Assembly: GCA_031262565.1 (NCBI GenBank)
Contig: JAISHL010000075.1
Coordinates: 1-6,584, forward strand
Length of the DNA stretch: 6,584 bases
Reading direction: 5' to 3'
Source: Candidatus Nomurabacteria bacterium
GTDB taxonomy: Bacteria > Patescibacteriota > Saccharimonadia > Saccharimonadales > Saccharimonadaceae
Shown here in pieces: positions 5,731 through 6,584 of this stretch. The notes beneath the pieces were generated by a model. That model made no database searches. It had not been told where the DNA came from and was given only the letters and a program-made list of their open reading frames with translations. Positions within the stretch are counted from its first letter, which is position 1. Each line of letters opens with the position of its first letter. The translations under genes were made by a program, and so were the position numbers.

Positions 5731-6584
5731 ATGAAGGCATTGTATTTTCCGATCTGCGGATTTTTTATAGCGTTGTTGCTGGTGGTGGTTTATTTTTCTA
5801 AACCACGAGTCAAGAATTCGGAAACGCAAGTTTACTCGTGGATGTTGATAGCTAGTTTACTAGACACGATTTTAAGCATAGCTTTATTGTCTATAACGTA
5901 TATAAATTTTGATGGTAATGTTTCGCTGATTAAAGTGCTGAACAAGGTGGACTTTTTGCAATATATATTGTGGGCTAATTTGATATTCTTTTATGTTATA
6001 GATGTATCACTGAAAAACAGGTCGCTTTTTGAAAAAATCCGCCGACCGCTGTATATTACATGTATAATATTGGATTTATTGGTTTACGCGGCAGTGCTGT
6101 ATTTGCCGTTAAATATATATAACCAAGACGGCACGATGTATGCTTATGGTCCGTCCGTAAATCTACTCTATGGCTTTTGTGCGGTCTATTTGCTATGTTT
6201 GATGTTTGCCGTAATTTATAATGTCAGGAATCTGTTAAATAAAAAGTATCTGCCACTGCTGGCGTTATTGGTTTTTGGTTCAATTATTTTTATTGTGCGT
6301 GGCACGAACCCAGGACTTTTGATAATTCCCGCCGCTCTCGCCTATATCAATCTCATCATGTATTTCACCATCTCAAACCCTGACATCCAAATCGCCAAGC
6401 AGCAAGAACAGATTGTCGTCCAAACCAAAAAAATCAACCGTGATCTCCGTCATATGGATCGCACCAAAGACGAATTCCTCTCCCTAGCATCCCATCAGTT
6501 ACGCACGCCACTAACTAGCATGCGAGGCTATTCAGCAATGCTACTGGATGGAGACTTTGGTAATCTAACACCAGACCAGACTAA
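5731..6584 (+). CDS. Seven-TM sensor histidine kinase, 3' end cut off by the window
   Basis: The frame is open from 5731 to the window end, giving 284 codons with no stop, so the gene is partial. The N-terminal half is an integral membrane sensor with about seven hydrophobic segments (roughly residues 4-22, 38-58, 75-93, 108-127, 145-164, 173-189, 194-213) and no large outside domain. That suggests it senses a membrane-embedded or hydrophobic signal. A charged, probably coiled-coil linker follows (about 218-248), then the HisKA dimerisation/phosphoacceptor domain with FLSLASHQLRTPLTS (249-263), whose H255 is the autophosphorylated histidine. The ATP-binding HATPase domain should follow beyond the window, possibly with a response regulator gene. 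The linker start (YFTISNPD) resembles that of 7TM-type kinases I recall from Bacillota. Codon usage changes abruptly near residue 200: isoleucine is ATC in 2 of 22 codons before and 6 of 7 after. It sits 35 bases behind the acyltransferase and may share its transcript. The ligand is unknown. Confidence 0.88.
   Translation, partial: MKALYFPICGFFIALLLVVVYFSKPRVKNSETQVYSWMLIASLLDTILSIALLSITYINFDGNVSLIKVLNKVDFLQYILWANLIFFYVIDVSLKNRSLFEKIRRPLYITCIILDLLVYAAVLYLPLNIYNQDGTMYAYGPSVNLLYGFCAVYLLCLMFAVIYNVRNLLNKKYLPLLALLVFGSIIFIVRGTNPGLLIIPAALAYINLIMYFTISNPDIQIAKQQEQIVVQTKKINRDLRHMDRTKDEFLSLASHQLRTPLTSMRGYSAMLLDGDFGNLTPDQT

Noticed and set aside
1..6584. Alternative genetic code (UGA as glycine)
   Set aside because: All conserved glycines in the motifs are ordinary GGN codons, no family protein is interrupted by in-frame TGA, and TGA ends the HAD gene at a sensible length.
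1..6584. CRISPR arrays, tRNAs, insertion sequences, phage or toxin-antitoxin genes
   Set aside because: I found no regularly spaced repeats, cloverleaf-like segments, transposase motifs, terminal inverted repeats or small paired genes on either strand.

Overview
This window reads as a bacterial chromosomal segment, most likely from a Candidate Phyla Radiation (Patescibacteria) organism and probably Candidatus Saccharibacteria (TM7). The basis is the compact layout, the protein style (for example a histidine kinase H-box region FLSLASHQLRTPLTS) and start signals that mix leaderless and leadered genes. This placement is by recognition, not by a search. UGA behaves as a normal stop codon, so this is not the UGA=Gly code of Gracilibacteria or Absconditabacteria.

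Layout. On the left are two + strand genes: a HAD-family phosphatase (36-644) and the CofD-like/YvcK protein (658-1668; called GlmR in Bacillus). A - strand GT4 glycosyltransferase (2716 down to 1646) converges on yvcK, and the two overlap by 23 bases. The glycosyltransferase shares a short divergent promoter region with glmS (2879-4699, + strand), glutamine-fructose-6-phosphate aminotransferase. A probable terminator overlaps the glmS stop codon. It is followed by a PlsC-type acyltransferase (4772-5695) and a 7-TM sensor histidine kinase (from 5731) that is cut off by the window end. The kinase lies just downstream and may be co-transcribed with the acyltransferase. No gap exceeds 300 bases. 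I see no tRNA, rRNA, CRISPR array or mobile element.

How the genes fit together. The theme is envelope precursors. GlmS makes glucosamine-6-phosphate for UDP-GlcNAc. YvcK/GlmR homologues bind UDP-GlcNAc and stimulate GlmS in Bacillus. The glycosyltransferase resembles glycolipid or lipoteichoic-anchor glucosyltransferases, and the PlsC-like enzyme would acylate a lysophospholipid. The kinase may sense something at the membrane.

Most notable signals: (i) three genes (HAD, yvcK, GT) have an extended -10 box TGnTAnAAT placed so that transcription should start at, or one base before, the A of ATG, and none has a Shine-Dalgarno sequence, whereas the other three genes have leaders with good SDs; (ii) the glmS leader of about 91 nt has a 10-bp-class hairpin and an upstream segment able to pair with its SD; (iii) the kinase gene changes codon usage sharply near position 6320, suggesting a mosaic. 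I found no convincing wholly new system; these are the leads I would follow.
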